A stretch of 64,000 nt of DNA from Cynocephalus volans (taxonomy: Eukaryota; Chordata; Mammalia; Dermoptera; Cynocephalidae). Below are positions 39,400 to 52,892 of this stretch, piece by piece (the stretch's first letter is position 1; every line of letters begins with the position of its first letter). The stretch lies in contig NC_084463.1 in NCBI RefSeq assembly GCF_027409185.1, positions 66,325,852 to 66,389,851 of the forward strand. The letters are read 5' to 3'. Both the position numbers and the translations under genes were made by a program. The notes beneath the pieces are model-generated. The model ran no database searches and was not told the DNA's origin. It saw only the letters and a list, made by a program, of their open reading frames with translations.

Positions 39400-40302
39400 A
39401 AACTGTCACTAAGTCATATGATCTATTCAAAAGGGCAGAATTTCAGTATGTGGAGAAAGAACCAAGAAAAACAGAACAGAGATATTTAGAACAATTCTCT
39501 CAGGACTTGAAGTAAGCAGGTGACTCAGAAGGCAGGGGCACGTCACAATGCTACAAACAGGAAGATGGGCTGAAAGCAGTACTTAGAGTCTCAAGTCCCC
39601 TACCCTCTCCTGTATAGTTGGGTCTCAAGACCAAGAGCCTTAATCTGGAGGAAGGCTTCAGACCCCAGGACACCAGATGCAGTAGAAGGCAGAGGCAGAG
39701 TGAAAACAGGGGTACTGAGGGAAAGCCTGCATGTCTACTTTCTTGCTAGGCTTCCAGAGAGCCAGCAGCAAGCTCAATTCTCATGAGGTTGAGGTTTTCT
39801 TCCCTAGAGAGATTAAATGCTGGAAGACAATATACTTCAACATTTTGTGTCTTCCACAAAATGATCGACTCTGTCTAAATCCCCTCACAATGAAGGCCAT
39901 TAGTCAACAAGCCTCATCCATGTACAAATCACTTCAAATAGTTTTTTGGTGCCTCATTGCTAAATATAAAAAGACATCTAATTGCAGAAAACTGAGAGAA
40001 GCCTCAAACATGAATGACAGAGAAAAGGCTACAGAGCAGAAACAGAAACAATGTGGAGAAGAAAACATAAAAACTTAATGCCTTCAGAGAGAGAAAACAT
40101 GCATCCATCAAACAACAAGAGGCTGTAAAAAAGGAGGTCTACACACTTAAAAATTTTAATTTTATTAGGGAAGTTGAAATATAAAGTCAAAGAAATACTC
40201 CAGAAAGAACACGAAAAGGACAAAGAGATGGGCAATAGGAGAGAACAGGGAAATTAGAAGATCAAAGAGGTCAAATACTCCTCTAGAAAGAGTAAATAAG
40301 GG

Positions 40303-40443
40303 GCCGAGCCCGTGGCGCACTCGGGAGAGTGCAGCGCTGGGAGCGCAGCGATGCTCCCGCCGCGGGTTCGGATCCTATATAGGAATGGCCGGTGCACTCA
40401 CTGGCTGAGTGCCGGTCACGAAAAAGACAAAAAAAAAAAAAAA
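40303..40443 (+). mobile_element. tRNA-Ile-derived SINE, composite form, young
   Basis: ggccgagcccgtggcgcact, gcgcagcgatgctcccgccg, B box gggttcggatcc, second block gaatggccggtgcactcact, and tail gacaaaaaaa. Target-site duplication agtaaataaggg at 40291-40302 and 40444-40455. Very CpG-rich for its surroundings, so recently inserted. Confidence 0.92.
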
Positions 40444-40455
40444 AGTAAATAAGGG

Positions 40456-43400
40456 TGAGGAAGGGGAGAAATTTTATAAGGCAGTTGTTAACTCAAAGAG
40501 AATTGCAAAAAAAAAAGTATAAGAAACAATCTAAGGAATTAATTCCCTCAGCAGCAAACAATAATTACATAGTCAAAATAACATAAATATTGAATGTTAT
40601 TTAACCAAAACACCAAGAAGCAATTCAAAAGTAAGTATCTTACAACTGAAAGAGATGAGTCTCTATACTGCTCAATATTGTAGCTATTCAAGTTTAATTA
40701 AAATTAAATAAAATTAAACACTCATCCCTTCCTCAGTTCCACTAGCCACATTTCAAGTGTTCGATTGCCACATGTGGCAACTAGCTACAGTACTGGACGT
40801 AGAATATTTCATTAATCATAGAAAATTCTATTAAAGTACGGGTCCAGAGTGAAAATGTACACTGAATGCCTGCACAACAACTAAGTAGGACCTTGCACTA
40901 AGGTACATTATCATAAAATGTCAGGACACTGGATGAACAGAAAATCCTAAGTATATCTAGAAAAAGAAAAGCAGGTTACAAAAAAAAGAATCAGAGAATC
41001 AGAAAAGCAAACACCTTCAACAGAATACTGACTACTAGAAGACAATGAAAAATATCTGTAAAATTTAGAGAGAAAATTTCAAACTAAAATTCTATTCCCA
41101 ACCTGATTATCATTCAAAGATATGCCATTATCAGATATGCAAAGACTCAAAATTTACCTCCCATGTACGCTTAGGAAGCTATTAGAAAATAAGATTAAAA
41201 AGGGAGAAAAAAAAGGTAAGCCAAGAAAGAAGACAGAGATCTAGAAAGAAGAGTCCTAGGAAGAGAAACGTGCATACGGCTTATGGAGCAACCAGTTCAG
41301 ATTAGAACTAGAGGCAGAAGCTGCAAAAGGGAGGTCCCAAGGGGAAAAGAAACAGAACTGTGTCTGAACTGTTAGTAAACTAGGAATGTGGCATTTGCTT
41401 GAACATTAGAGAAATTAGAACTGGGAACATGGAAAACTAAGCAAAATTTTGTAACAACTTAATTATTAACTCAAAGAAAATCGCAAAAGAAAGCATAAGA
41501 AAGAAAGTAGCCCTAATACACTACACTTTCCTCAGAAGCAATTAATTTATAACCAAAACAACGTAAATAAAAAAAGGTTTATTTAACCAGAAGTCGTGAT
41601 ATAACAATATATAATAGATGGCGGGTAGCAGAAGACGGTTGATTGTTAGAGAGGTAATAAAAGGAAGTTTCTGGATAATTTCTAAACTTGATAGATTTAA
41701 AAATGGCAGAACATAAGATTACTTAGGAATATGGAACTAAACACAAGAGGAAATAAAAAAGTTAAGGAGTTACTTCTAGCAGAGCCTGCATGTTCCCTTA
41801 ACTCATTTTTACACCCATGTACGTGTATTATTAAAAATTAAAATTAAGAATAAAGTTTAAAAAGATACTGGTATATTCTAAAGAAGTTCTTGGACATTTA
41901 CAAAAGAGAGCTTCAGGATATTCACTGCAAGTGTTTGTAATGGAAAATAAAAAACAACTTTAAGTGTTCATTATTTACAGGAATGAATAGATAACTGCAT
42001 AAATTCATACTATGGGGTACTCTTCATAAAAACACTGGATCTTTATACACCAACATGGAAAGACTTCAAAAGCAAGTCACAGACTAGTATGTATAACGAT
42101 ATTGTTTATATGAACTTCTAGAAGACCCAAGATAATACTAGAAATTGCTAATGAATATATCCACAGAAAATACTTTTTAAAAAATAAACTAGAACACAGG
42201 CTCTTGACATTTTGTGCCATAGTTGAAGCCTATGAACTCCTCAAAATAATGTTTTAAATGCACAAATGAAAACATATAGGACTACAAGAGAAAACATTTC
42301 TAATAAAAACTATAGACATCAATATTTTTTATAGAATTTGATATACTAATGTATGGGCTTGTTTACTACATTAACTAACATGACCTAATCGTGGGTCTAA
42401 TAACCACCATAACATCTAAATAGGACTGAGTGTAAATAATATTCCAAGATATCTGTAAAAACTAATGCAAAATGAAAACATCAAGGATTTCAGTAAGTGA
42501 CAAAGTCATAGGTACTATTGAAACTATAATAGTTTGTTGCTTACCTTCATAATGCTATATTTCAGTTAAAGGCTAGTGAAAATATGTAATTTTCTCCTCT
42601 TCAGAGTTCTCAGATCCACTGAATTCTATCACAGACTCTTTGGACTACAGGTAAAGAACCTTCAACTAAAAGTTTACACACCAAACATAAGACAGTAAGT
42701 GTGTTTGGAGAGAGGGGAGTAAAATGCAACAGAGAAAGGGTACAAAAAGGGCTACATTGATTGCTATCTGATTTAAGAAAATCCAAGGAAAATATGACAT
42801 TGTAAGTAGATAGTACGTGTGATTTTTTAGAATTATTTTATAATTAAGAAAGGAATCTGGCCCTTAAAAGGAGTAAACTTCAGTTCAAAATTTGCTTTTG
42901 TTGACCTAAAGCATTTTAGGTTCAAAAAATCAGAGACATATAAATACATATAAACACAATCAAAATGTTTCAAAACTATATAGCCAAATAGTGATGAGGG
43001 GGTGGGGAAATGAGTTGTTATAGGGCTGAGAAAATAGCCCAGAGAGCTTTAAAAATATGCATATTTGGCTGCTATCTCCTGTCACATGTGGATGAACTGA
43101 TATGCCTGAGATAGGCTTTAGAATACTCCAAGACAGACAGGAGGAAAAGGGGGATCATGACAAAGATCATTGTTAGAGCTGGATAATGTGTATATAAGAG
43201 GACATTAAACTTATTTTGCTTATGTTTAAAAATTTGCCATAATTAACAAATATAATAAAATTAAGTGATTGAAGAATTCAAATTACCACCTATATATTCT
43301 CATCCTTTGCTCCTTCCTACCTCTTAATTAGTTTTCCTCTCTAATTACTTCCACCCCATGCCACCGCCACAAAGCCACAAGTTGTAAACTAACACAGCGG

Positions 43401-43851
43401 CTTTTTGAAAATAAATTTAAATACATTACGTGTAGTGATTTTAAAATAAAAATTAGAATGGTTGGTAAAAAGATGGACTTCATTGATTTTTCTTGTGAAA
43501 TGAGTGACAATAGCTATCAACAAGTTTCCAATTTTCAAAGAAACAGGTTTTTTTTCATGTCTTTAAATGTTTAATCTTCCTTTGGTTTTATATGTTCCTC
43601 AGGATTCTATGGTAAAATTATCAATAAAAAAACAGTAAGAGCACAAAAGATGCAAATATTATGGAAATTTTCACCAACAAATTCTTAACGGTAATCCACT
43701 CTCATCAATTTACTTATTTTTCCTCTTACAAAATAAGAGGAAAGAAAAGAAAGCCCACTTATGTGAATCTATTATATTTCCCAAAATACACCTTACAAGC
43801 AAATCATGTTTCCCATGATCACAGAAATTTCACTGTAGGAAGTTTTCTTAC
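40456..43851. other. Intronic; old L1M pieces, no gene
   Basis: L1M/HAL1-like text at about 40920-41210 and an L1 3' fragment at 41880-42190. No coding exon recognised. Confidence 0.55.
41880..42190 (+). mobile_element. Ancient L1 3' fragment
   Basis: Degenerate L1 3' end text: cattatttacaggaatgaat, actatggggtactcttcata, ccaacatggaaagacttcaa. No frame. Confidence 0.6.
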
Positions 43852-44014
43852 CCAGCCCCCTAGCTGCAATATCAGTAGCAAAGAGCACTGCAGCTCTCTT
43901 ACGGACAAATTCATTATAGACTTCCATTCTTCTCATCTGCTGCTGTCGACCATGGAGGGCAAGGATAGAAATACCAGGACATAGCCGGCAAAACACTCAG
44001 TATAGATACTGCAC
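43852..44014 (-). pseudogene. DDX10P: DDX10 pseudogene exon g (motif V), with an internal TGA
   Basis: After gcccag the exon reads VQYLY, then TGA at 43999-43997, then VFCRLCPGISILALHGRQ, QQMRRMEVYNEFVRKRAAV and LFATDIAARGL plus one base before gtaaga. ATDIAARGL is motif V. The total of 163 nt (54 codons + 1) is the expected length, so this is a pure substitution. The parent codon is Arg, and CGA to TGA is a typical CpG transition. A second change, Arg to Cys in CRLCPG, is also a likely CpG transition. Confidence 0.92.
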
Positions 44015-46869
44015 CTGGGCATTAACAGAAGAATGAGTTTGGTACTGCCAGATGGCAGCAATCTTACAAAATAAACAGCAAAAATGTACTAAGGAGCACA
44101 CATTTCACCAATTAAAAAAATATTTTTTTAAATATTGAGCAGAGGAAAGGGAAATGTAGTCTTGAGTTGTGATCTTCAAACATTTTTGATCGAATTTTTC
44201 CTCAAATAATTTTTTTGGGGAAAAAATGCTCTTCTTGCATTTAAGTTATCTGAAATTTTTCCAAAATTGAATAGTTGCAAAAAATGTAATTACTGATAAA
44301 TACTGATGTTTTAAAAATAAACACTTATCTCTTATAAACGTATCCAACAGATTCTAAATAGCAAAGCAATTTAATACCCATCAATCATGCAAAAAATGTG
44401 AAGAAACTCCTTTAACAGAAAGAACTTTTACTTCCTTTCCTCCTTTAACTCTCATTTCTATTTCCTGATCCCACAGAACCATATCTTAAGTTTTAAGCTT
44501 GAAAATCTTATTAATCGTGTTATCATAATCCATAAGTTTCCACAACAAAAAAGTTAAAATTGATACACATTATTTTAATTTTCTGTTTATATGGCTTTAT
44601 TAACTTTCTTCTCAGACTGAGAAATTATCATAATAGTAGTATAAAACTGACCAAAACAAGAAATATGTTAGGATTTGATAAATAACTATAAGACAAAATT
44701 TTATTGTAAATACATCTGAATGTACGGAACTAGAAGGAGCTTACTGTTTTAGTTTTATGTCTCTAGTTTATATACTCATAAACGGAAACTGGATTGATAG
44801 ACTGAGGCAGAGTTCAGCATTTTATTCCTATTTTCTCTAACATAGGAGTTAAGAAAATCTGTTCACATAAATACAGAAAAAGGACTAGAAGAAACCTTAA
44901 CTCTGAACTCCTTCAAAAAATGCCAAAAATCATAATGACAGATCAGCAAAAATTATTTGTAATCATCTATCAGTTAATAACTCCATTAAAGTCTCTCTTC
45001 AATTCTGTTGAAGGTAAAGAATGGGGCACCACCTAAATTGCAAAATCACGTGTTACAGAGTCAGCAGACACATTCATTTTCTCAATAGCAATACTCTAGT
45101 GAAAGGTTCTGATTCTGGGACAATGTACCAGTAAGACTGGGGATAGATGAACTTACACCTGTCTTTTGTAAAGATATTAAAAGGGCCACCATGAAAGGGG
45201 AGATGGAAAAGTAGAATTTCCAGACCACAGATGCACTCAGGCAAATCAATCTCAGAAGAAGTACATATAGAAACTCAGGAAGTGTAAACTGAGTTCATAA
45301 AAACTTTCTGTATCTCTTGAATCAGGACTGGCCTTGAATTGACAAACTAACTGAGGGGGAAAACATATGTGGGATAAAGCCATGTAAGTTCTAAGTATGG
45401 AGTTTAATTCTAATTTATAGAAAGTCATTGGAGGGTCTTAAGCAAGGCAATGACATATTCCAGTTTCTACTTTCCAAAGATCCATTCTGGCTATTACGTG
45501 GGAAAACTACAGGAAAGAGAGAGAATGGGGAGACAAATTAGAAGGCTAAGACAAAGTTAAGCATGGTTCAGACTGCACTGTAGCATGGGAGGGGGTGAGA
45601 AGTGACAGAGCTTATGAGTTACCGATAGATTTAATATGGGATGAAGACAGACAGGAATTAAGGATTCAGTCATTTATCAAGATGGGGAAGAGTTGGGGGA
45701 GGAAGACATAGGGACAGGAACTCTTAAATTGCTTTTCCTATGTTAAATTTGAGATGCATTGTAGGTATGCAACATACCCAGTAGTCAAGGGGATACACAA
45801 GTCTGGAGCTCAGGAAAGAAGTTAGGGCTTGAGATGTGGATTTGGCAGTTGTTAGCACATAGATGGAATTTAAAGCCATGAAACTAATGATGTTACTTAG
45901 AAAGAAAGCATAGATGGGAAGAGTGGAGTAGAGTGATCTGAGGCACTCCAAACTGCAGAGGTCAAGGAGAGGAGGTTAAAATTAGAGTAGTCAGAAAACA
46001 TGAGGGGAGGACAGGTTAATGACTGAGGAGTCACAGCAGTCTAAAGACTGCTTCAAGAGGGAGAAAATGGTCAGCAGTACCAAATGCTTCTAAGAGGTCA
46101 AGTAAGATAAAGACTGATAACTGAGCACCACCTCTGGAAAGCTGCATCCCTTAATAAAGGCTGACTCAAAGGTGGGCTAAGGAGAGAAAAGGAGATGATA
46201 AAGTGACTCAGCTATTAGAGATAAGCCTTTAGGAGAATTTGCTATGAAGAAGAGCAGAGAAAAGAGGTAGTGACTAGAAAGGGACACAGGATTTTTTATT
46301 TTTAATATGGGCAATATTAAAGAATGATAGGGAGAAAAGAAAATGCAGGAGAGAAAGGGGTATTTGCAGTAGCAAAGGACTTGAGCACACGAGAAGACAG
46401 TCTAACACACAAGAAGAGTTAGTCACAGATACAAGCAAGGACACTTTGTCTACTGTGACAAGAAGAAAAGCAGAGTATTACAAAGCAGAAACTTTAACAG
46501 GACTCTCAGATTTATTTCCTAACATCTAGATACCAAAACCATCCTTTTTTAGAAGATATAAAGTCCTGAAAATCTAAAATAGGTCTTAAAAAAATATGAA
46601 GTTATTCTTTACATAGTAAAATGATAGAGTTCAAGTGTTTTCACCCAACAAGAGAAACAAACCACCATTCATCTTCCCCACAAGCTGGAGGGAAACTCAC
46701 CTGCATATTTATCAAGCTCAGCTGTTGTAAAAGCTATAAATCTAGAAATGATCTACAAGATGCCAACTACTGTATGTGATCAGGAGTCTGAAACATGGTA
46801 CAAGAAAAACTGGCACACAAAATTGACCATGCTCCTTTCTCCTTAGGGGAGGAGACAAAGTTTTCTCAC
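44015..46869. other. Intronic; old interspersed repeat, no gene
   Basis: 45380-46200 contains an ancient repeat (aagtcattggagggtcttaa, gcaaggcaatgacatattcc). 44015-45380 is unassigned AT-rich sequence. Confidence 0.55.
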
Positions 46870-46945
46870 ATGAGTACTCCAAAAAGTTCATGGAAAGATT
46901 TGTATTATCTTTTATTTCTATTTTTCCATGAACTTTTTTTCATGA
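46870..46945. mobile_element. Palindromic mariner-like MITE, copy 2
   Basis: gagtactccaaaaagttcat at the left and ttttccatgaactttttttc at the right form inverted repeats around attatctttta. Right end worn; abuts the minus-strand L1 tail. Confidence 0.75.
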
Positions 46946-46959
46946 TGAATAAAAACTTA

Positions 46960-47480
46960 TTTTTTAATTGACATGTATTGATTATACATGAGTTATATTT
47001 CAATATATGTATACAATGTGTGAAATCCTATCAGGGTAATTAGTATATTCGCCAACACAATTTATCATTTTCATGATGAGAAGAACATTTGAGCTCCTGT
47101 CTTCTAGCCATTTGAGAATATACAATAAGTTGTTAATTATAAATGCCTACCACTACCATAGTCCACCAGAACTTATTTCTCCTCTCTAGCTGTGATTTTG
47201 ATTCTGTTAACTCTTCCTACCTCCCTTTCTTCCCAGCCTCTAGTAACCACAACTCTACTCTCTACTTCTATAAGCTCAATTTTTTTCTCCAGCTCCCACA
47301 CATGAGAACATGGGGTATTTATTTTTCTGTGCCTGACTTATCTCACTTAACTTCATGTCTTCTAGGCTCATCCATGTTGCCACAGATGATAGGATTTCAC
47401 TTTTTACAGCTGAGTAGTAATCCATTGTGTATATATACCACCTTGTCTTTATCCAGTCACCTGTCAATGGACACCTCATA
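46960..47480 (-). mobile_element. L1 3' end (ORF2 tail and 3' UTR)
   Basis: Minus strand reads WYIYTMDYYSAVKSEI and TWMSLEDMKLSEISQAQK, the L1 ORF2 carboxy terminus, followed by 3' UTR toward 46960 where the tail abuts a palindromic element. In the intron between pseudogene exons g and f. Confidence 0.9.
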
Positions 47481-48107
47481 CATCTCTGAATCCCTTATTC
47501 CTAGCACTGGTATAGTGTTCAAGAAGTGTTTATGAACTAAATAAAGGTATAAACAAAACACTACAGAAGGACAGGGGAGAGAGCAACTGATTCTAAAAAA
47601 TGGAAGTGTCAGAAAAGGACTTTCGTGTGGAACATCTGAACTTAGCCTTAAAGAACACTAAATATTTCCCCAGAATTAGGGTGAAGGGATACAGAGAGGA
47701 CATCCCAAACAGAGATCAGCACGAACAAAGATATGAAGCACGGAAATAAACGCAATACTCAGTTCCATATCCATGGAGGGGATGGGAGGTGTCAGATTAT
47801 AAAGACCTCTGCTTAGCCTAGCTGCCAATTGTTCATTCTACCAATATGTGAGAGCTACTACGTTTCCAGTATTGTTAGCACCTACCACAATACTGAAGAA
47901 AAGACAGTTTCTGCCCTCATCCAGATTAAAGTCCCATCCACAGATTCCTTTACAAAAAGACACGGGATTCTTATTATCTACAGATCCATTGCCACACCTA
48001 GCACTGTGTTTCTCATATGACACAATTATTTGTGTAACCGAAATGTGATATCTCAAAAGGGATGATTCAACATCAATAAGTTCATAAAGAAAATAAACAG
48101 TCAGTAC

Positions 48108-48234
48108 CTCTTTGCAACTGGAGAAAAATACAATACTCTTCTTTTTCAGATGGCTTCTCAAGAAGGAATATAGCACACTTATTTTTTGCTGCAGCTCACA
48201 AACTATGTAATTCTGTTCCAAAGTGGCAGGGGTG
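48108..48234 (-). pseudogene. DDX10P: DDX10 pseudogene exon f (127 nt, motif IV)
   Basis: The exon begins after cacaag and completes a Ser codon, then reads TPATLEQNYIVCELQQKI, SVLYSFLRSHLKKKSIVFFS and SCKE, ending at gtactg. IVFFSSCKE is motif IV at the start of the second RecA-like domain. Length is exact (1 + 42 codons), there is no stop, and the protein appears identical to my recollection of human DDX10. The donor gtactg is a little weaker than the others. Confidence 0.92.
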
Positions 48235-48453
48235 CTTGTGGAATTAAGGGGAGGAAAAACATTAAAAGTATGCCATGGTAGTAACTTCGAAATCCAGACC
48301 AAAAAAGGAAACAAATTTTTATGGTGGCACATCTCTCAAACAAATTTCCCACACACATACGTCAAAAAGAGATCTTTTCTCTATTGTTCCTTAAAAAAGT
48401 AAATCCAACACATGACTTTAAAATACATTCAAAATCCCTTATAGATTATATGT

Positions 48454-48455
<2 letters not shown>

Positions 48456-48505
<50 letters not shown>
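48456..48505. repeat. (AC)n microsatellite
   Basis: About 25 uninterrupted AC units in the intron just right of pseudogene exon f. Confidence 0.97.
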
Positions 48506-48509
<4 letters not shown>

Positions 48510-48959
48510 TATATGCAAATAGTGGTCACCTCTGAAAGTGTAGGGCCAAGGGTGAACTAAAAAGAGGCACAAGAGAACTTGCTGGGCTAATGGCAATGTT
48601 CTATATCTTATCAGAGGTTTGGGTTACAGAGATATATACATTCATTAAAACTCAGCAAATGTACACTTTGAATTTGCATTTTTCATTATATGTAAATTTT
48701 ACATCAAAAAAAGAAAATCTATACAAATACTGAACTCTCATTAGTGATAGGTGTGCTGAAGTACTTAGGGGGATGTAGACAGATATCTGCAATTTACTTT
48801 GAAATGCATCAAAAAATGAGAGGAGTTAATATACAGTTAGAGGGATGGATAAATGGCTAGTAAATTAGGTAGCATCCAGGTGTAGGTATAAGGTGTTTAC
48901 TGTTAAAGTCTTTGTACTTATTGCATTTTTGAAATTTCATATTAAAATGTTGGAGAGAA

Positions 48960-49215
48960 ATACACATGCACTTGCTCTTTAAGTAAACCTACTTTTAGGA
49001 TTCTATTCCAAAAATACTCCAATAAAAAACAAAAACAAGATGAAAATCCAACCCAAATGTCCATCAGTTGGGAACTCACAGAATAAACTATTGTATATCC
49101 ACACAATTAAATATCGTGCAACTATAAAAAAGGAATGAGAAATCTATCCATATACTGCTGTGGAGCAATCTCTATGATACATTGTTAAGAAGCCAGTAGC
49201 AAAACAGAACATAGT
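48960..49215 (+). mobile_element. Ancient L1 3' fragment
   Basis: ccaaatgtccatcagttggg, actattgtatatccacacaa, ctgctgtggagcaatctcta in old L1 3' order. Diverged. Confidence 0.65.
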
Positions 49216-49329
49216 TTGGTACTATTTATCAGGGTGCGCATATACAACACATACGCATACACATGTGCACCTGTGTGTATCTGTGTTTATATTGACAGGG
49301 AAAAAAGGGAAACAATCAAAAACTAGAAG

Positions 49330-50330
49330 TCAACTGGTTTTAGATAAGACAAAGTCACAATCCACAAAAGGAGAACATAAGCTGGACTTCACCAAAAGTA
49401 AAAATTTCTGATCTGTGAAAGATACCATCAAGAGAATGAGAAGACAAACCACAGAATGGGAGAAAATAATTGCAAAAGACATCTGATAAAGGACTGTTCT
49501 CCAAAATATACAAAGAACTCTTAAAACTCAATAACAAACAACTCAATCAAATGGGCCAAAGACTTTAACAGACACCTCTCCAAAGAGGATGGTTATACAG
49601 ATGGCAAATGAACATATGAAAAGATGCTCATTCCCAGCCTACACACAATCAAATAAATAAAAAGATGCTCCACACAATATGTCATAGGGAAATGCAAATC
49701 AGAACAATGAGATACTAGTACACTTATTAGAATGGCCAAAATCCAGAACACGGACAACACCAAACACTGCCAATGCTGAACAACAGGAACTCTCACTCAC
49801 TGTTGGCGGGAATGCAAAAAATAGTCCAGCCACTTTGGAAGACAGTTTGGCAGTTTTTTTGTTGTTGTTGTTTTTTCCCCCTTACAAAACTAAACATACT
49901 CTTACCATCTGGTCTAGCAATTGTGCTCCTTGGTATTTACCCAAAGGAGCTGAAACTTAATGTCCACACAGAAACCTACACATGGATGTTTATAGCAGCT
50001 TTATTTATTCATAATTGCCAAACCTTGAAAATAATCAAGATGTGCTTTAGTCGGTGAATGGATAAATAAATTGTAACATCCCGGCAATGAAATACTAATC
50101 AGCGCTAAAAAGAAACGTGCTCTCAAGCCATGAAAAGACCTGGAGGAATCTTAAATGCATATTACTAAGTGAAAGAAGCCAATCTGAAAAAGATATATAC
50201 ACTATAATTCCAACTATATGACATTCTGGAAAAGACAAAGATGGAGACAGTAGAAAGGCCATTGGTTGCCAGGCATTAAGGAGGAGTGAATAGGCGGAGC
50301 ACAAAGGATTTTTAGTAAAAACCAAAGAGA
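49330..50330 (+). mobile_element. Ancient L1 ORF2 3' portion
   Basis: Continuous L1 order from aaagtcacaatccacaaaag through agatgctcattcccag, ggaatgcaaaaaatagtcca, tgctccttggtatttaccca, ttgccaaaccttgaaaataa to the 3' UTR. A GTT/T-rich expansion sits at 49854-49880. Confidence 0.85.
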
Positions 50331-50830
50331 AAAATCTTACAAAAAAAAAATAATAATACCTTCAAAGGAACAAGAGAACTGTCAGCTGACTTTAACAGAA
50401 ATAATGGAAACTAGAGCACAATAGAAGATACCTTTGAAAAGCAAAAAAAAAAAAAAAAAAAAATTGCCAAGACAGCCTTCAAAAAATAAAGAGGTTTTCA
50501 GAAAAGTCAAACCAGAATTTTTCACTAACAAACATGTACTAAAAGAAAATTCGTTGACTAAAAGAAAAATTCTCAAATGGAAGCACAAAAATGCAAGAAG
50601 AAAACACCCAGGTTAAAAAGCAATTATCATACAAGATAAAAATCAATATGCTACTTACAAAGACAAATCTAAAACTGTTAAGGGTGTACACAACGTAGAA
50701 AGAAAAAGGATGGGAAAGATTCACCATGCAAACACTAACCAAAAGAAAGCTGCTATCGGCAGACTAACAGCAATCAAACTAGACTTTAAGGGCAAAAAGT
50801 ATTAGTAAAAATAAAAAGGAACATTTTATA
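50330..50830 (+). mobile_element. Ancient L1M/HAL1-like fragment with poly(A) run
   Basis: tcagctgactttaacagaaa, aatggaaactagagcacaat and later tcacatgcaaacactaac-like text follow L1M/HAL1. A 22-base A run at about 50441-50462 interrupts it. Confidence 0.6.
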
Positions 50831-52892
50831 ATGATTAATGTTTCAAGTTAACAGAAAATTTAATACTAAATTTGTATGTATCTCAAATAATATAAACTCA
50901 AAATATGTATCTCAAATTTGAAATTTTTTATAATGTACCACAGAATTCAACTTATAGTCACTGGAAAACAGGAAGTCACTATGGCCCAAAGGCAACTATT
51001 TTCTCTTAAAAATAAAAACATTAGAAGCACTATTTGTCTACATATAGCAATATAAAGAAAAAACTTACACTTTTTCTAAGTATAGTGTGACATACAACTT
51101 CAAGAAGATGTGAATTTTTAAAATTTAATTTCCAGTTCCTTCATAATGTGAGAGTAGATATTCTATAATGCCTTAAGATATTCTTGATTATAACTTGTCA
51201 TGACGTATTAACTGTTAAAGGGGAAAAGTCAATAATTACATCAGACAAAATTCCCAACAGCATATGCTTTTTTATAGGGCTTCCAATGAATATGGATCTA
51301 CAGAGCACTGCAGTCACTATCATACACCCTGTAGTTTTATAAATTATGTGGCTGCATATCTGCCTTCTAAACCTTTTTCCTGAAAGCCACATTTTCACAA
51401 GTGATGGAACTGCATTTCAACAATCATTTGCAAAATATAATCAAAGTCTTCACATTCAGTTTTTCTCTAAAAATTTTATAACCTACAGATAATAACCAAC
51501 TCTATCATCTACAGAAATTAGGGATAGGGATACTGTGCACAATTAACTTAAATTATAGAAGGCTTTAGAAATTCATAATTGAAAAATTTGTGTCTAATGA
51601 ATTTTGAAAATAAGCACGAGGCAAACAGCAAAAAGAACAAAGGAGAAAAATCAAAAGACTTAGATAGTAGACTTTACATTATCACGTTAATTGTAACAAA
51701 TTTCAATAGTTATCTCAACACAACTTTAAAAGACCAATGTCAACTAAATAGTAAGCCAAGAAAGAAACTATACCTCAAATATCTCTTCCTGTTCCACTGC
51801 CAAGTTTTTGATAGCAAAAGCTACCAGTACTCAGATTCTCCAAAGTTTATCTGTTAGGATCACCTGGAAGCATATAGTCTGGCCTCTTTTAGGCTCTTTT
51901 TTAATCCTAGACATCTGATGAAGAAGGTCAAGGTGGGCCTGAATATCTATATTTTCTGTACATAGGGACTTTCCAACAGGATAACCAAATTCACTTTCCA
52001 AATCTATTTCTTGTTATACTAACATTTCATAGCAAGAAGAAATGAAAGTTTTAAGATACAAATAATGGTACAATTGAATCCATATTAATGTCTTCAACAC
52101 AGAATCCAACTTATATTCACTGGAAAACATTTCTTCTGGAAGTCAAGTATGTCCATAATCTATAATGATTCATACCCAATATACACATACTTCCAATTGT
52201 CATATCGAAATACAGTTTCCCTCAACCATTTGCATACCACTAACACACACACTTTTTACTGTCACATAAACACACATATTTTACTTCCAGTTTTTAGTGA
52301 AACCAAGACAAAATAACAGATGCTAAAACAATTTTAAACAAAGATATTTTGCTAACTCTTAATGCATTTGATAAAATGTTCTCCATAGCACATTGGTCTT
52401 GCGTAATACTGCCAAAGAATGATTACATACCCAAATAATTTTGGTAAATGTAGCAAGCTGTATCTACCTCCCACTGCTTTGAGGAGTCACAACATCCATG
52501 AAAACATTAAAGGTTCTGAGAAATCTTGACGTAAAAAAAACTGTTTCACTTTGACTCAACATTTGCTATTTATCTATCCAGGAATTCATCCCCTCTCTCA
52601 TTTATCTGGGGGAGTGGTGGGAGGAGAGAAGAGCTGGCAAATGGTAAAATACCTGTTAACATCTTATAGAAAAAATAATGTTCCCAAACCACATTTTGGG
52701 AAATGCTGCTTTAGAGCATACTCACATTAAAGATATATCCAAAATTTGAGTAATTTTAACTGATATATTTACTATGCTTAGCACATCTAATAACATAAAA
52801 CGTTTTATTTCCTAGAAAACATAAATTTAAAATATCAAATTCTTAAACTAAAAAAGAACATTGATTTTTTGATTGAATCAAAGAGTACATAC
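50831..52892. other. Intronic AT-rich sequence, nothing recognised
   Basis: No exon, SINE or LTR identified. A 92-codon frame at 51579-51857 has no family features and low-complexity Lys/Asn content. Confidence 0.55.

Noticed and set aside
47143-47535. 130-codon plus-strand frame, Ser-rich
   Set aside because: Antisense of a minus-strand L1 ORF2 3' end.
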